This document shows, piece by piece, positions 26,092 to 34,642 of a stretch of 37,127 nt of DNA (positions within the stretch are counted from its first letter, which is position 1; the number at the start of each line of letters is the position of its first letter). The notes under the pieces are model-generated. The model saw only the letters and a list, made by a program, of their open reading frames with translations. It was not told the origin of the DNA and did not search any database. A program made the translations under genes and the position numbers. The stretch is from Alphaproteobacteria bacterium (lineage in GTDB: Bacteria; Pseudomonadota; Alphaproteobacteria; JAGPBS01), in assembly GCA_018063245.1 (NCBI GenBank), contig JAGPBS010000020.1, positions 1-37,127 of the forward strand. Reading direction: 5' to 3'.

Positions 26092-27495
26092 CTACCGTAC
26101 GCCCGTGGGCCATATAATAACACGCACTGTTTGCAAGAGAATGGTCAGATCTAAAAACAAACTCCGGTTTTTTGCATAATAGAGATCATAACACAATTTT
26201 TCTTTTGCATCTTCAAGTGAGGCACCATAAGGATAATTAATCTGAGCCCATCCTGTAATGCCTGGTTTAACAACATGTCTTTCTTGATAATAGGGTATTT
26301 TTTTTGCAAGATCACTGACAAAAATAGGTCTTTCTGGTCTTGGTCCCACAAAACTCATATCACCTTTTATCACATTCCAAAGCTGAGGTAATTCATCAAT
26401 TCTGGTTTTACGTAGAATACGACCAATACGCGTTATCCGATCATCATTTTCAGCCGCCCACTTCGGACCAGATTTCTTTTCAGCATCTATATTCATACTT
26501 CTGAGCTTATAAAGCTGAAAGAGTTTCCCTTCAAACCCTACTCTTTCTTGAGAAAAGAGGGCTGCACCTCTTGATTCAATCTTGATACAAATTATCGCAA
26601 TAATGATAATCGGAAGCGTCACAACAAATAATAAACAAGCTGTTACAAGATCAAATACTCTTTTAATGGCGTCATGCAAAAAGCCAAAAGTGAAACCATC
26701 TGTAAACACAAAGCCAGACATATTCAGATGTTCAACTTCAATACGACCTTTTTCTTGCTCCACGAAAGATTGAAAATCATATATTTTATAACCCTTTAGC
26801 TTTAGATGCAAAAAAGCTTCTAGAGAAATGCCTCTTTTATCATCAGGTGCAAAAACAATCTCTTCTGCTCTGAATTGACGGAAAAGCTCGGCAAGTTTTT
26901 CTAGTTTAAAATCATCTCTTGCTATAGACATAAAGGCAGGCATTCCAACAGTTTCATCCTTCACACCAATAAATCCAACAAATTTAATACCATGCATGCT
27001 TGGGCTAGCAAAAAGCTCATTTAATCTTTCGGCCATTTTTCCTGCACCAATGACCAATATTTTTCGTAAAAACCGCATCGCAATCGTTTGCACATAAATC
27101 ATCCGGACTAAAAAAAGGAAGAAACCAACAATAAACACACGAATCATCAAGACCCAACTTGGATAATAAAGCATACCGCTGGTCATATGGAATACAATCT
27201 TGTTAATACAGGCTGCAATAATCAGCAAAAGACCAATGGCAAAGAGAAAGCGAACCGCCATGATTTTTCGATTCGTTGTAATGTCTTGGTTATAGAGCCC
27301 GAGAGACATAAAAATCAATATAATCAAAAATGAAAAAGCAATGCAAATGAGAAAATAATGCTCCTCTGCAGCCAAAAGGAGAGTCTCAAAATTTTGATAC
27401 ACAAAAAGGGTTAGCAAACAAAATTCTAACAGTGCAAGAATAAAAGCATTCGTTGAAATACTATGCCGAAACAAACGAATCATTTTTGGGGCCAT
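26092..27495 (-). CDS. Exopolysaccharide polyprenyl-phosphate sugar-1-phosphate transferase, EpsB type
   Basis: Inner-membrane enzyme that transfers a sugar-1-phosphate to undecaprenyl phosphate, the first step in building an exopolysaccharide repeat unit. The 467-residue protein has four or five N-terminal membrane segments, a Rossmann-like central domain (KILVIGAGKMAERL), another membrane span and the C-terminal catalytic domain: LFSQERVGFEGKLFQLYKLR, IDELPQLWNVIKGDMSFVGP, and RPERPIFV. It matches the transferase subfamily tied to exosortase/PEP-CTERM systems (TIGR03013-like), consistent with the PrsK gene 15 bp downstream. A start at 27483 is also possible. Confidence 0.88.
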   Translation of the reverse strand: MAPKMIRLFRHSISTNAFILALLEFCLLTLFVYQNFETLLLAAEEHYFLICIAFSFLIILIFMSLGLYNQDITTNRKIMAVRFLFAIGLLLIIAACINKIVFHMTSGMLYYPSWVLMIRVFIVGFFLFLVRMIYVQTIAMRFLRKILVIGAGKMAERLNELFASPSMHGIKFVGFIGVKDETVGMPAFMSIARDDFKLEKLAELFRQFRAEEIVFAPDDKRGISLEAFLHLKLKGYKIYDFQSFVEQEKGRIEVEHLNMSGFVFTDGFTFGFLHDAIKRVFDLVTACLLFVVTLPIIIIAIICIKIESRGAALFSQERVGFEGKLFQLYKLRSMNIDAEKKSGPKWAAENDDRITRIGRILRKTRIDELPQLWNVIKGDMSFVGPRPERPIFVSDLAKKIPYYQERHVVKPGITGWAQINYPYGASLEDAKEKLCYDLYYAKNRSLFLDLTILLQTVRVIIWPTGVR

Positions 27496-27580
27496 CTCTC
27501 TTTGTTAAAGATTTTTTTGTAGATTCTACTATTATATAAAGAATAACTATTAAAAATACATTGAATATTCGAGGCCTCTT

Positions 27581-28774
27581 GTGAAAATTCTAACATTTAG
27601 CACTTTATACCCAAATAAAAATCAACCGAATAACGGTATATTTGTTGAAAATAGACTGCGTCATTTATTAAAAGACACAAAGATACAAGCAATCGTTGTC
27701 GCCCCAGTTCCTTGGGTTCCAAGTTTTTTCAAAAAATCAAAATCATATGGTTCGTTTGTATCAATCCCTAAAGTAGAAACACGTCACAACATCACAATTC
27801 ACCATCCTCGTTATCTTGTGATTCCTAAAATTGGCTGGTATATCACGCCACTCTTTATGTATCTCGCAACAAGAAACCTCATCAAACAATTACACACAAA
27901 AGAAAAATTTGATCTGATTGATGCGCATTATTTTTACCCTGATGGCGTTTCTGCAGCTGCTCTTGCTCAAAAACTCAAACTTCCCTTTACCATTACAGGC
28001 AGAGGCACAGATCTAACTTTAATACCTAAATACTTTCTACCCCGTAAAATGATTGAATGGGCGAGCAAAAAAGCCAACGCTCTCATCACTGTGAGCAGGT
28101 CACTCAAAGATATCCTGATTGACCTTCATATCAATCCCGACAAAATAATCTCACTCAGAAATGGTATTGATTTACAAACATTTTACCCACTTAAAACAAA
28201 CAATGCCGCAAAGGTATACTCACTCCCTACTCACAAAAAAATCATCCTTTCTGTCGGACATCTCGTTGAAAACAAAGGCAATGAATTCACAATTCGGGCT
28301 CTTGGGAGTCTACCTCACGACTTTCATCTGGTGCTTGCAGGCTCAGGCCCAGAAGAAACAAAACTCAAAAAAATTATCCATGATCTGCATTTGAATGACC
28401 GCGTTACTTTTCTGGGGCAAGTTCCACACCACGATTTGATCAAACTCTACAACGCTGCCGATTGTCTGATTTTGGCATCAAGCCGTGAAGGATGGCCAAA
28501 TGTTCTTCTTGAAGCGATTGCCTGTGGATGTCCGGTTGTATCAACCCGCGTAAATGGAACGCCCGAGATTATTCTAAAACCAGAGGCAGGCATTCTGATT
28601 GATGATCGAAAACCCGAATCCATTGCCAAAGGGATTCTAGAGCTCTTTAAAAACTTACCTTCTCGCGCCGAAACAAGTTCTTACGCAAAAGACTTCACCT
28701 GGAAAGAAACATCACTGGGCCAAGAAAAAATCTTCAAAAAAATTTGCAAAGAGCATAAAGAGAAGAGAAGCTGA
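27581..28774 (+). CDS. GT4-family glycosyltransferase, probably for exopolysaccharide
   Basis: A 397-residue GT-B glycosyltransferase that adds a sugar from a nucleotide-sugar donor. The N-terminal domain begins MKILTFSTLYPNKNQPNNGI and includes APVPWVPSF. The donor domain has VGHLVENKGNE, AGSGPEE and the EX7E motif E303-E311 in SREGWPNVLLEAIACGCPVV. Similar enzymes occur near exosortase exopolysaccharide loci. It is divergent from the EpsB-type gene across 85 bp and starts with GTG, with GAGG 8 bases upstream. The linked sugar cannot be told from the sequence. Transcription may end at the family A element that follows. Confidence 0.85.
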   Translation: MKILTFSTLYPNKNQPNNGIFVENRLRHLLKDTKIQAIVVAPVPWVPSFFKKSKSYGSFVSIPKVETRHNITIHHPRYLVIPKIGWYITPLFMYLATRNLIKQLHTKEKFDLIDAHYFYPDGVSAAALAQKLKLPFTITGRGTDLTLIPKYFLPRKMIEWASKKANALITVSRSLKDILIDLHINPDKIISLRNGIDLQTFYPLKTNNAAKVYSLPTHKKIILSVGHLVENKGNEFTIRALGSLPHDFHLVLAGSGPEETKLKKIIHDLHLNDRVTFLGQVPHHDLIKLYNAADCLILASSREGWPNVLLEAIACGCPVVSTRVNGTPEIILKPEAGILIDDRKPESIAKGILELFKNLPSRAETSSYAKDFTWKETSLGQEKIFKKICKEHKEKRS

Positions 28775-28849
28775 CATAAATTCAGCATGACTTGTTGTAA
28801 GCTATTTTCTTAATTAACTCATCAGGTGTCATCTATTGAATTAGAGAAT

Positions 28850-28971
28850 CGTCATTCAGAGTCGCCTCACTAAGAGGCGACGTGGAATCTCATTAAATTA
28901 GAAACTTAACGCAATTCTTATTGAAAATAACAGAGACTCAGAGCCCTCCATTAGGAGGGCTCTGAGTGACG
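28850..28971 (+). repeat. Family A palindromic element, copy 4, with a rearranged right arm
   Basis: The left half is standard: CGTCATTCAGAG, arm TCGCCTC-ACTAA-GAGGCGA, CGTGGAATCTC. On the right the inner-stem CCACG is lost and the arm has grown into one perfect 14-base-pair hairpin, ACTCAGAGCCCTCC-ATTA-GGAGGGCTCTGAGT. It sits between the convergent glycosyltransferase and cysteine desulfurase genes and could act as a terminator. A short stray end of a family B element (TTCAGCATGAC) lies just before it at about 28781. Confidence 0.8.
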
Positions 28972-29003
28972 GTTATATAATCTAATAACTCCTTTCAGGC
29001 TCT

Positions 29004-30128
29004 TTAATGACCAAGCTGACTTGCCAATCGGCACCAAGTCTCAGCTGCGAAAAGCGCCTCTTCTCTGGTTGTATCCCACCCCATTGATATGCGCAAAATA
29101 GAATTTGTCATTGTTTCATCAAAGCCCATCGACTCTAAAAAGTCGAACTTTTTCACTTTACCGCTTGAGCAAGCTGATCCACTTGATACACAGATACCTT
29201 CTAAGTCAAAGGCAATCACTTGCTTTGCTGATTCCACACCTGGCATGAAAAGACAGGTTGTGTTCGAAACGCGGCTATGCCCCTTGCCTAAAATCAAAGC
29301 ACCCGGCACTTTACTTAAAATCACAGATTCCATCTCATCGCGGATCGCTTCTAAAGCTTCAAACTGATGCAAACGCTCACCGGCTTCAATTGCAGCTGCA
29401 CCCATGCCGACAATGCCAATCACATTTTCAGTACCGCCTCTGAATGATTTTTCTTGCCCGCCTCCAATGACCAAAGGACGTGGATCAAGCCCTGGGCGCC
29501 TCACCAAAGCACCAACCCCTTTTGGGCCCCCAAATTTATGGGCTGAGACAAAATAATAATCTGCATTGATTTGATTCAATGATACAGGAATCCGCCCTGC
29601 TGACTGCACCACATCGCAACAAAAGACAGCGCCATATTGATGACAGAGAGCAGAAATCTCAGCAACTGGATAAATCGTGCCGAACACATTGTTCACTTGC
29701 ATCACGCTGACAACAACTTTCTCTTTTGCATCAGCACTTTTTTTCAATTCTGCTTCAAGTTGTGCCAAATCAAGCACGCCTTCTTTTGATGCTAGAATAT
29801 GAACAACCTCGGCATCTGTTGCTTCAGCTGCTCTATGCGCAGCCACATGTTCAACGGCTGAGAGAATAATTTTATCCCACTGCCCTTCACGCAAAATCAT
29901 GTTAAAAGCTTCTGTTGCGCAGCTTGTGAAAATAATGTTTTCAGCCGATGTATCTAAAAAAGTTGCCAGATGATGCCTTGCCTTTTCAAGTGAAGCTCTC
30001 ACCTTTTGGCCCATCTGATGAATAGAAGCTGCATTCCCAACCAGATCCATCGCTTCCACCATTGCTGATTTCACGGATGGAAAGAGCGGGGTTGTCGAAT
30101 TATAATCCAGGTAAATTGGCTTTTTCAT
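29004..30128 (-). CDS. Cysteine desulfurase, NifS/IscS family
   Basis: PLP enzyme that takes sulfur from cysteine for Fe-S clusters or tRNA thiolation. From the ATG at 30128 it has 374 residues. Visible are DYNSTTP near the start, His94 (VEHVAAH), the PLP lysine Lys198 in SAHKFGGPKG and the persulfide Cys320 in SSGSACSSGKVK. AGAGGA lies 5 bases before the ATG at 30128. An upstream ATG at 30152 falls on the predicted transcription start and is unlikely. No isc or suf genes are adjacent, so the exact role (IscS, or a second NifS-like enzyme common in alphaproteobacteria) is open. Confidence 0.92.
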   Translation of the reverse strand: MKKPIYLDYNSTTPLFPSVKSAMVEAMDLVGNAASIHQMGQKVRASLEKARHHLATFLDTSAENIIFTSCATEAFNMILREGQWDKIILSAVEHVAAHRAAEATDAEVVHILASKEGVLDLAQLEAELKKSADAKEKVVVSVMQVNNVFGTIYPVAEISALCHQYGAVFCCDVVQSAGRIPVSLNQINADYYFVSAHKFGGPKGVGALVRRPGLDPRPLVIGGGQEKSFRGGTENVIGIVGMGAAAIEAGERLHQFEALEAIRDEMESVILSKVPGALILGKGHSRVSNTTCLFMPGVESAKQVIAFDLEGICVSSGSACSSGKVKKFDFLESMGFDETMTNSILRISMGWDTTREEALFAAETWCRLASQLGH

Positions 30129-30159
30129 CTGATCCTCTATATTGCTCATCAATCAATAT

Positions 30160-30188
30160 ATGATACCTTTTTGCCTTCACGAGGTAAA
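30160..30188 (-). promoter_or_regulatory. Sigma70-type promoter for the cysteine desulfurase gene
   Basis: On the minus strand TTTACC (30188-30183) and TATCAT (30165-30160) are 17 bases apart. The predicted start, near 30153, leaves about 25 bases of leader before the ATG at 30128. The remaining part of the 336-bp gap holds a family A repeat and nothing else recognisable. Confidence 0.5.
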
Positions 30189-30279
30189 GATTAATCCCTC
30201 ACGGCATTAGGACCACTCCATGAAGAATGAATAAGAAGAAAAATCTATTGAGAAACGTCTCTAAGTACTGACCTCTCCA

Positions 30280-30448
30280 CGTCACTCAGAGCCACCTCCT
30301 TAGCCTCCCAGCACAAAGTGCGCAGGAGGTAGGGGGCGTGGAGTCTCATGGAATCAACAACTTAGTGCAGTTCTATATTGAAACATTGCAGAGACTCCAC
30401 GGGCGCTCCGTCGCAGCAAGGCTGCAACGCGAGACCCTCTGAGTGACG
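30280..30448 (+). repeat. Family A palindromic element, copy 5, with long arms
   Basis: Outer stem CGTCACTCAGAG / CTCTGAGTGACG; inner stem CGTGGAGTCTC / GAGACTCCACG; centre with GCAGTTCTATATTGA. Both arms are enlarged: the left contains CCTCC...GCACAAAGTGCGC...GGAGG and the right contains GCAGCAAGGCTGC. It is the longest family A copy (169 bp) and marks the boundary between the housekeeping genes and the LRR array. Confidence 0.78.
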
Positions 30449-30488
30449 GTGAGAGGCAAGCACACAAGGCCTTTATAACTAAAAATTT

Positions 30489-32405
30489 TCATGAGGTGGC
30501 TCTGCTCACTACATCAAGCACTTCAAATTGCGGTGCAATTTCAGAAATATAAGCAGGCAACAGAATATTATCACCTTTATTATTGGGATCAGACGAGTAA
30601 TACAATGCACGCAAATTTTTCAACACCAGCTTTGTATCATGCAACTTCTGCAGCACTGGATAAATCAAACCCTGATTGATATAAAGCTGCTCTATATTCG
30701 GTGCAGCCTTTAGCAAAACAACCCAAGCAGTCGCATCCAAATTCTTATATCCATCCAAACGACAATAGGTCAGATGAGGAAGATCAAAAGCCTCTGTGAA
30801 GATTTCTCCACATGGGTTTTTCACAAGAGAGCTCTTGATGGTCAATCTTTCAAGCTTTTTTGCGTGACTCAAAAGGGCACCTAAACAAATAGGGTGAATA
30901 TCAACATGCAGTAGTGACAAATTCGTCAATTCACCTAATGCATCCTCTTCAAGATTAGAGACAATCCACTCGTCTCTGCCGTCAAATTTGATATTCTCTA
31001 GATAAAGTTTTTGAAGCTTGACCGCATTTCTAAAGAAACGCATTAACATAAGGTCATTCATCTTGAGATCTTGCAAATGAAGCGCCCGAACATTTTGTAA
31101 AAAAGGCTTCTCAATCCAAAAATATCTATTACTATCATATGTCAAATTAACCATCTCAATCCGAACCTCTTCCAGCTGAGGCATCTCGAAAAACCAAGGT
31201 ATAAAATCATGAATGCTAACCGGAAAGTAATTTTCAACAAAACCTCCTCGTTTATACACCCTCTCAGTACTAAAGCCTCCTTTAAAATCGAAACGACGCA
31301 TATTCGGCATTTTCGGCAGCTTTGCAAAGCTAAGTATACTACTAGGTGTCTGTTTATGCGAAAGATGAGCCAATTGAGGAGCTGCCTGTAAAAATCCCCT
31401 GAGAACAGTCCAATCAAAACGCGAATCTCTCACAATCAATTTCCTTAATGATACAAGAGAATCACTGGGAAGAATTTTATTAAATTCCCTCAATTTATCG
31501 CAATTCTTAAGCTTCAACTGCTGAAGAGAGGGAGCAGCCTCTAAAATCGTCAAAATATCTTGAGCGCATAAGCTAAATGCAGCAATACTCAGATTGAGCA
31601 CAGATCTCATTGCATGTGCTGGCAACTCCAATACACCAACCACTCCTTCATCATTTCGATTATATGAAGCCAAATGCAATCTTTCTAAATGTGGCATCAT
31701 GCGACACAAGTGTGAAAAAATTTCTAAATTCAATTGAGTATTGATACAACACTTAAAAACACGTAAGGCTGGTAAGGTCCCAGACAATCCTTTTAAAAAA
31801 GCCTCAGGAAACATATACATGGATAGCTTTAGATAATAAAGATTCTGAAAACAACTCACGTTACAATTGAGAGCAGCTGCTCCAATCAACATAAGGCTTG
31901 AGATTTTTGGAAATAATAAAGGGAATGCTTCTTCTTGTAAAACCCCGACAAGCTCTTTTACGATAACAGGACCTATCGAGCGACACTGTGGCATCTTCTC
32001 ATTGATACTTTTCCAATGTTCACTCGTTAATGCTTCAGGCTGAACCTCTCCAGAAACATAACGAAATGGTTTAAAAAATAATGCCGAATTCGTCAGCAGA
32101 CGATCCGCTCTCAAAATCATATCAAGCAGCGAATTCCGATACTCTATATTCTGAGGTGTTAGAGGAGATGCCTTGTATATATTTTCAAAACAAGGGAATA
32201 AGAAAAAAGCACAAACCTTACGCATATTGATGGCTTGCTCACCCAAAAAAGGCAAGATATGAACCCAAGGAGTTGAACCGACTCTTAAAATGGATGACTC
32301 TTGCGCATCTACATTTTTAATCATGCTCAAGGAAACAGATTGATCCCAATGAAGAAACTCGTAACTCAGAGTCTGGTTGCTTAAATATAGTGTTGTACAT
32401 GTCAT
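30489..32405 (-). CDS. F-box-like/leucine-rich-repeat protein, array member 1
   Basis: A 638-residue protein with no signal peptide or membrane segment. Residues 1-45 resemble the other array members (TTLYLSN..., FLHWDQSVSLSMIK). Residues 47-81 form an F-box-like motif, WVHILPFLGEQAINMRKVC followed by AFF and YKASP. The rest is leucine-rich repeats with recurring phrases such as LLKAAPNIEQLYI, MMPHLERLHL and LLSHAKKLERLTI. It ends with a cap containing EIAPQFEV. In eukaryotes, and in Ralstonia GALA effectors, F-box/LRR proteins recruit targets to SCF ubiquitin ligases; that role here is inference. An AAGG ribosome-binding site lies 9 bases upstream. Confidence 0.75.
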   Translation of the reverse strand: MTCTTLYLSNQTLSYEFLHWDQSVSLSMIKNVDAQESSILRVGSTPWVHILPFLGEQAINMRKVCAFFLFPCFENIYKASPLTPQNIEYRNSLLDMILRADRLLTNSALFFKPFRYVSGEVQPEALTSEHWKSINEKMPQCRSIGPVIVKELVGVLQEEAFPLLFPKISSLMLIGAAALNCNVSCFQNLYYLKLSMYMFPEAFLKGLSGTLPALRVFKCCINTQLNLEIFSHLCRMMPHLERLHLASYNRNDEGVVGVLELPAHAMRSVLNLSIAAFSLCAQDILTILEAAPSLQQLKLKNCDKLREFNKILPSDSLVSLRKLIVRDSRFDWTVLRGFLQAAPQLAHLSHKQTPSSILSFAKLPKMPNMRRFDFKGGFSTERVYKRGGFVENYFPVSIHDFIPWFFEMPQLEEVRIEMVNLTYDSNRYFWIEKPFLQNVRALHLQDLKMNDLMLMRFFRNAVKLQKLYLENIKFDGRDEWIVSNLEEDALGELTNLSLLHVDIHPICLGALLSHAKKLERLTIKSSLVKNPCGEIFTEAFDLPHLTYCRLDGYKNLDATAWVVLLKAAPNIEQLYINQGLIYPVLQKLHDTKLVLKNLRALYYSSDPNNKGDNILLPAYISEIAPQFEVLDVVSRATS

Positions 32406-32447
32406 TATTCACTTACCTTCTTGTTAATATTATTTGATTCAAAGAAT

Positions 32448-32589
32448 CGTCATTCAGAGTCGCCTCCTTAAGAGGCGACGTGGAATCTCAGCAATACTAA
32501 ACCACAAGGCAATTCTTGTTGATACATCCCAGAGACTCCACGGGCTCTCGTCTTCGCCAAGGCTTCTACGAGAGACCCTCTGAGTGACG
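32448..32589 (+). repeat. Family A palindromic element, copy 6
   Basis: Outer stem CGTCATTCAGAG / CTCTGAGTGACG; inner stem CGTGGAATCTC / GAGACTCCACG; left arm TCGCCTC-CTTAA-GAGGCGA. The right arm is an extended GGGCTCTCGT...ACGAGAGACCC hairpin with GCCAAGGCTT at its tip. The centre carries GGCAATTCTTGTTGA. It separates LRR array members 1 and 2. Confidence 0.82.
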
Positions 32590-32667
32590 ACGCTATTTTT
32601 CTTACAATAATTCTCTAAATCAAAAATCACAGTTGATGACGCACTTTGAAAACAATCATAAACTTAC

Positions 32668-34482
32668 TCACCCGTTTGATTTGTCTATTGTCACATTCGG
32701 AGCAACGCGCTGAATAATTTCCACAAGCCTTGCCCGCACCTCAGGTGTGACAGATTTATACCAAAAATCCACCTTTTTCAAGCTTGAAAGAGCTCCTGTC
32801 TCGAATAGATTCAAAGCAAACAAGTAGCGATCAGGAACTTTGAGCTTTTCTAAATTTGGCGCCGCTTTTAAAAAAGAAACCACTTGCTCTTGGCTAAGGC
32901 AATCATTTTTATAAGAAGACTCGCTTGACTCAAGCGATTTAAGATTTGACATTGAATTGGCTGGTAAATCAAATGACGGACCCTTTTGTCTGAGCAAATA
33001 AGAATGTCTAAAAGTAAAATCCTCAAGCTTTGTGGCACGTTTCAAGATTTCATATAAATCTCTTTCTGTGATCCTCACCGATTGCATCCATAGGCTTTGA
33101 AGCGACTGTAAAGCCTTTTCTTGCAATTCTTTTGATGCAAGTTTGATATGCCCACCATCAATCAAAATCCTTTGCAAATGCAGAGCATGATTGAAAAGAG
33201 CCGTTAAATAAGATGCAGGGATTTCGCAATCATAAAGATGGAGTGATGTTAATTTTACATAGGCATTGGCGAAGCACTGTTCAATGACAACACTTAACAG
33301 GTTTGCATTACGCATTGATAAATCCTCTAGATTCGGCATCTGTTCAAGCATATCCCAAAAAGGAGTCCCATCTTCGGTATTCGAAGCCGGGACAAAATGC
33401 GCACGCCTTATTTGCGGATAAGATAGATCTGCAGGCACTCTCTGGTCTACCCTCGCATGGTCTCCTGGCACCCAATTTAATTCTTCTAACTTTGGTGCTG
33501 CGCGACACAGGCCCCAAATATCATGAAAATTTTGGTCTGTATTCGTGATACTCATTTTTCTTAAAAAAGGCAGATCACCAGCCTCTAATGTTTTAAAAAC
33601 GCCTTTGATCACTAAAAAATAAGTGAGCCGCAGCGATACCAAGTGACGCGCTGCCGCGATAAAATGTGCAAAGTCCTCGCTTGTCCAGTGCAGCCCTGTC
33701 ATCTCACAGTTTTTCAAATTCAGCAATGAATTTGGCTCTATCTCAAAAGCACCCGTTAAAGAGTTGTTATTGCAATGAATTTTCCATGTCTCTAACTGCG
33801 GCATGGCTCTCAAAAGAGTGACGAGTAACGACAAATCTATAGATTGCTTATCACATAATTTCCATTCAAAACACCTTAAAGTGGAATGAGAGAGCCTATC
33901 CAAAAAATCAAGATTCACATATTGGGGCGCAAACAATAATTTTAGCTTCTGTAAATTTGGTAAAATCGCTTGATTCAAGATATGCCCAAAATCAAAGTTT
34001 AAATCTCCATGCACAAGACTTTGCACCAATGATAGCCACTGTGAATCTGCAAATATCTGAGGATCAAACTTCACGCGTGGCAAAGCGGTTAATCTTGCCA
34101 TCCGTGGTAAAATCAAATGTAGGTCAAGTGATGGAATAAGCGGCTTTGAATATTTATTCAAAGACAAACTGACATTTGTCAATGACTCTGTCCTTGCACG
34201 AAGAGCTTCCCGAAATCCTTCATCGCGGGATGATAAGTGTATCGGAGATCTCTCATAAAGGGTCTGAAAATCAGAATACAAAAAGAAAGAACATACCTTT
34301 CGCATATTGATAGCCTCTTGGCCCAAATAAGATAGAATCTCAGACCATAGGCCTTTCACCTCTCTAAAAGTAGCAGAATCTTGGGATGCTTTTACCATGT
34401 AAGGCACAGCATTTGCGCCATTGAAATTCCTGTATTCTTTCGCTTCCGTATCGTAATAGAGCGTTGCATATATTATTGTCAT
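32668..34482 (-). CDS. F-box-like/leucine-rich-repeat protein, array member 2
   Basis: A 604-residue paralogue. The N-terminal module reads ATLYYDTEAKEYRNFNG and then MVKASQDS. The F-box-like motif at residues 46-80 is WSEILSYLGQEAINMRKVC, then SFFLYSDFQTLYERSP, the closest of the four to the eukaryotic pattern. LRR units follow, e.g. LRAMPQLETWKI and FLKAAPNLEKLKVPDRY. The C-terminal cap ends IIQRVAPNVTID. No signal peptide, so delivery to a host would need a dedicated secretion system. AAGG lies 8 bases before the ATG. It has clearly diverged from members 1 and 3 but keeps their layout residue for residue at the N-terminus. Confidence 0.78.
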   Translation of the reverse strand: MTIIYATLYYDTEAKEYRNFNGANAVPYMVKASQDSATFREVKGLWSEILSYLGQEAINMRKVCSFFLYSDFQTLYERSPIHLSSRDEGFREALRARTESLTNVSLSLNKYSKPLIPSLDLHLILPRMARLTALPRVKFDPQIFADSQWLSLVQSLVHGDLNFDFGHILNQAILPNLQKLKLLFAPQYVNLDFLDRLSHSTLRCFEWKLCDKQSIDLSLLVTLLRAMPQLETWKIHCNNNSLTGAFEIEPNSLLNLKNCEMTGLHWTSEDFAHFIAAARHLVSLRLTYFLVIKGVFKTLEAGDLPFLRKMSITNTDQNFHDIWGLCRAAPKLEELNWVPGDHARVDQRVPADLSYPQIRRAHFVPASNTEDGTPFWDMLEQMPNLEDLSMRNANLLSVVIEQCFANAYVKLTSLHLYDCEIPASYLTALFNHALHLQRILIDGGHIKLASKELQEKALQSLQSLWMQSVRITERDLYEILKRATKLEDFTFRHSYLLRQKGPSFDLPANSMSNLKSLESSESSYKNDCLSQEQVVSFLKAAPNLEKLKVPDRYLFALNLFETGALSSLKKVDFWYKSVTPEVRARLVEIIQRVAPNVTIDKSNG

Positions 34483-34553
34483 TTAGTTTACCTTATTCAT
34501 TTTACTTTTATTATCTTAGCCTAACACAACCAATCGCTCTCATTTAAGCAGAG

Positions 34554-34621
34554 GTCATCCTGAATTTATTTCAGGATCTCATCGTTATCATAGAAAGATG
34601 CTGAAACAAGTTCAGCATGAC
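34554..34621. repeat. Family B 68-bp double-hairpin element, copy 2
   Basis: Same length and plan as the copy at 3189-3256: GTCATCCTGAA...TTTCAGGAT in the left half and ATGCTGAAACAAGTTCAGCAT in the right half, with GTCAT/ATGAC ends. It separates LRR array members 2 and 3. Confidence 0.72.
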
Positions 34622-34642
34622 CTGTTTATTGTTCATTATGAC

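Noticed and set aside
19722-32589. Repeated palindromes considered as a CRISPR array
   Set aside because: Copies are kilobases apart, at gene boundaries, 122-169 bp long and with no regular spacers; they are interspersed repeats.
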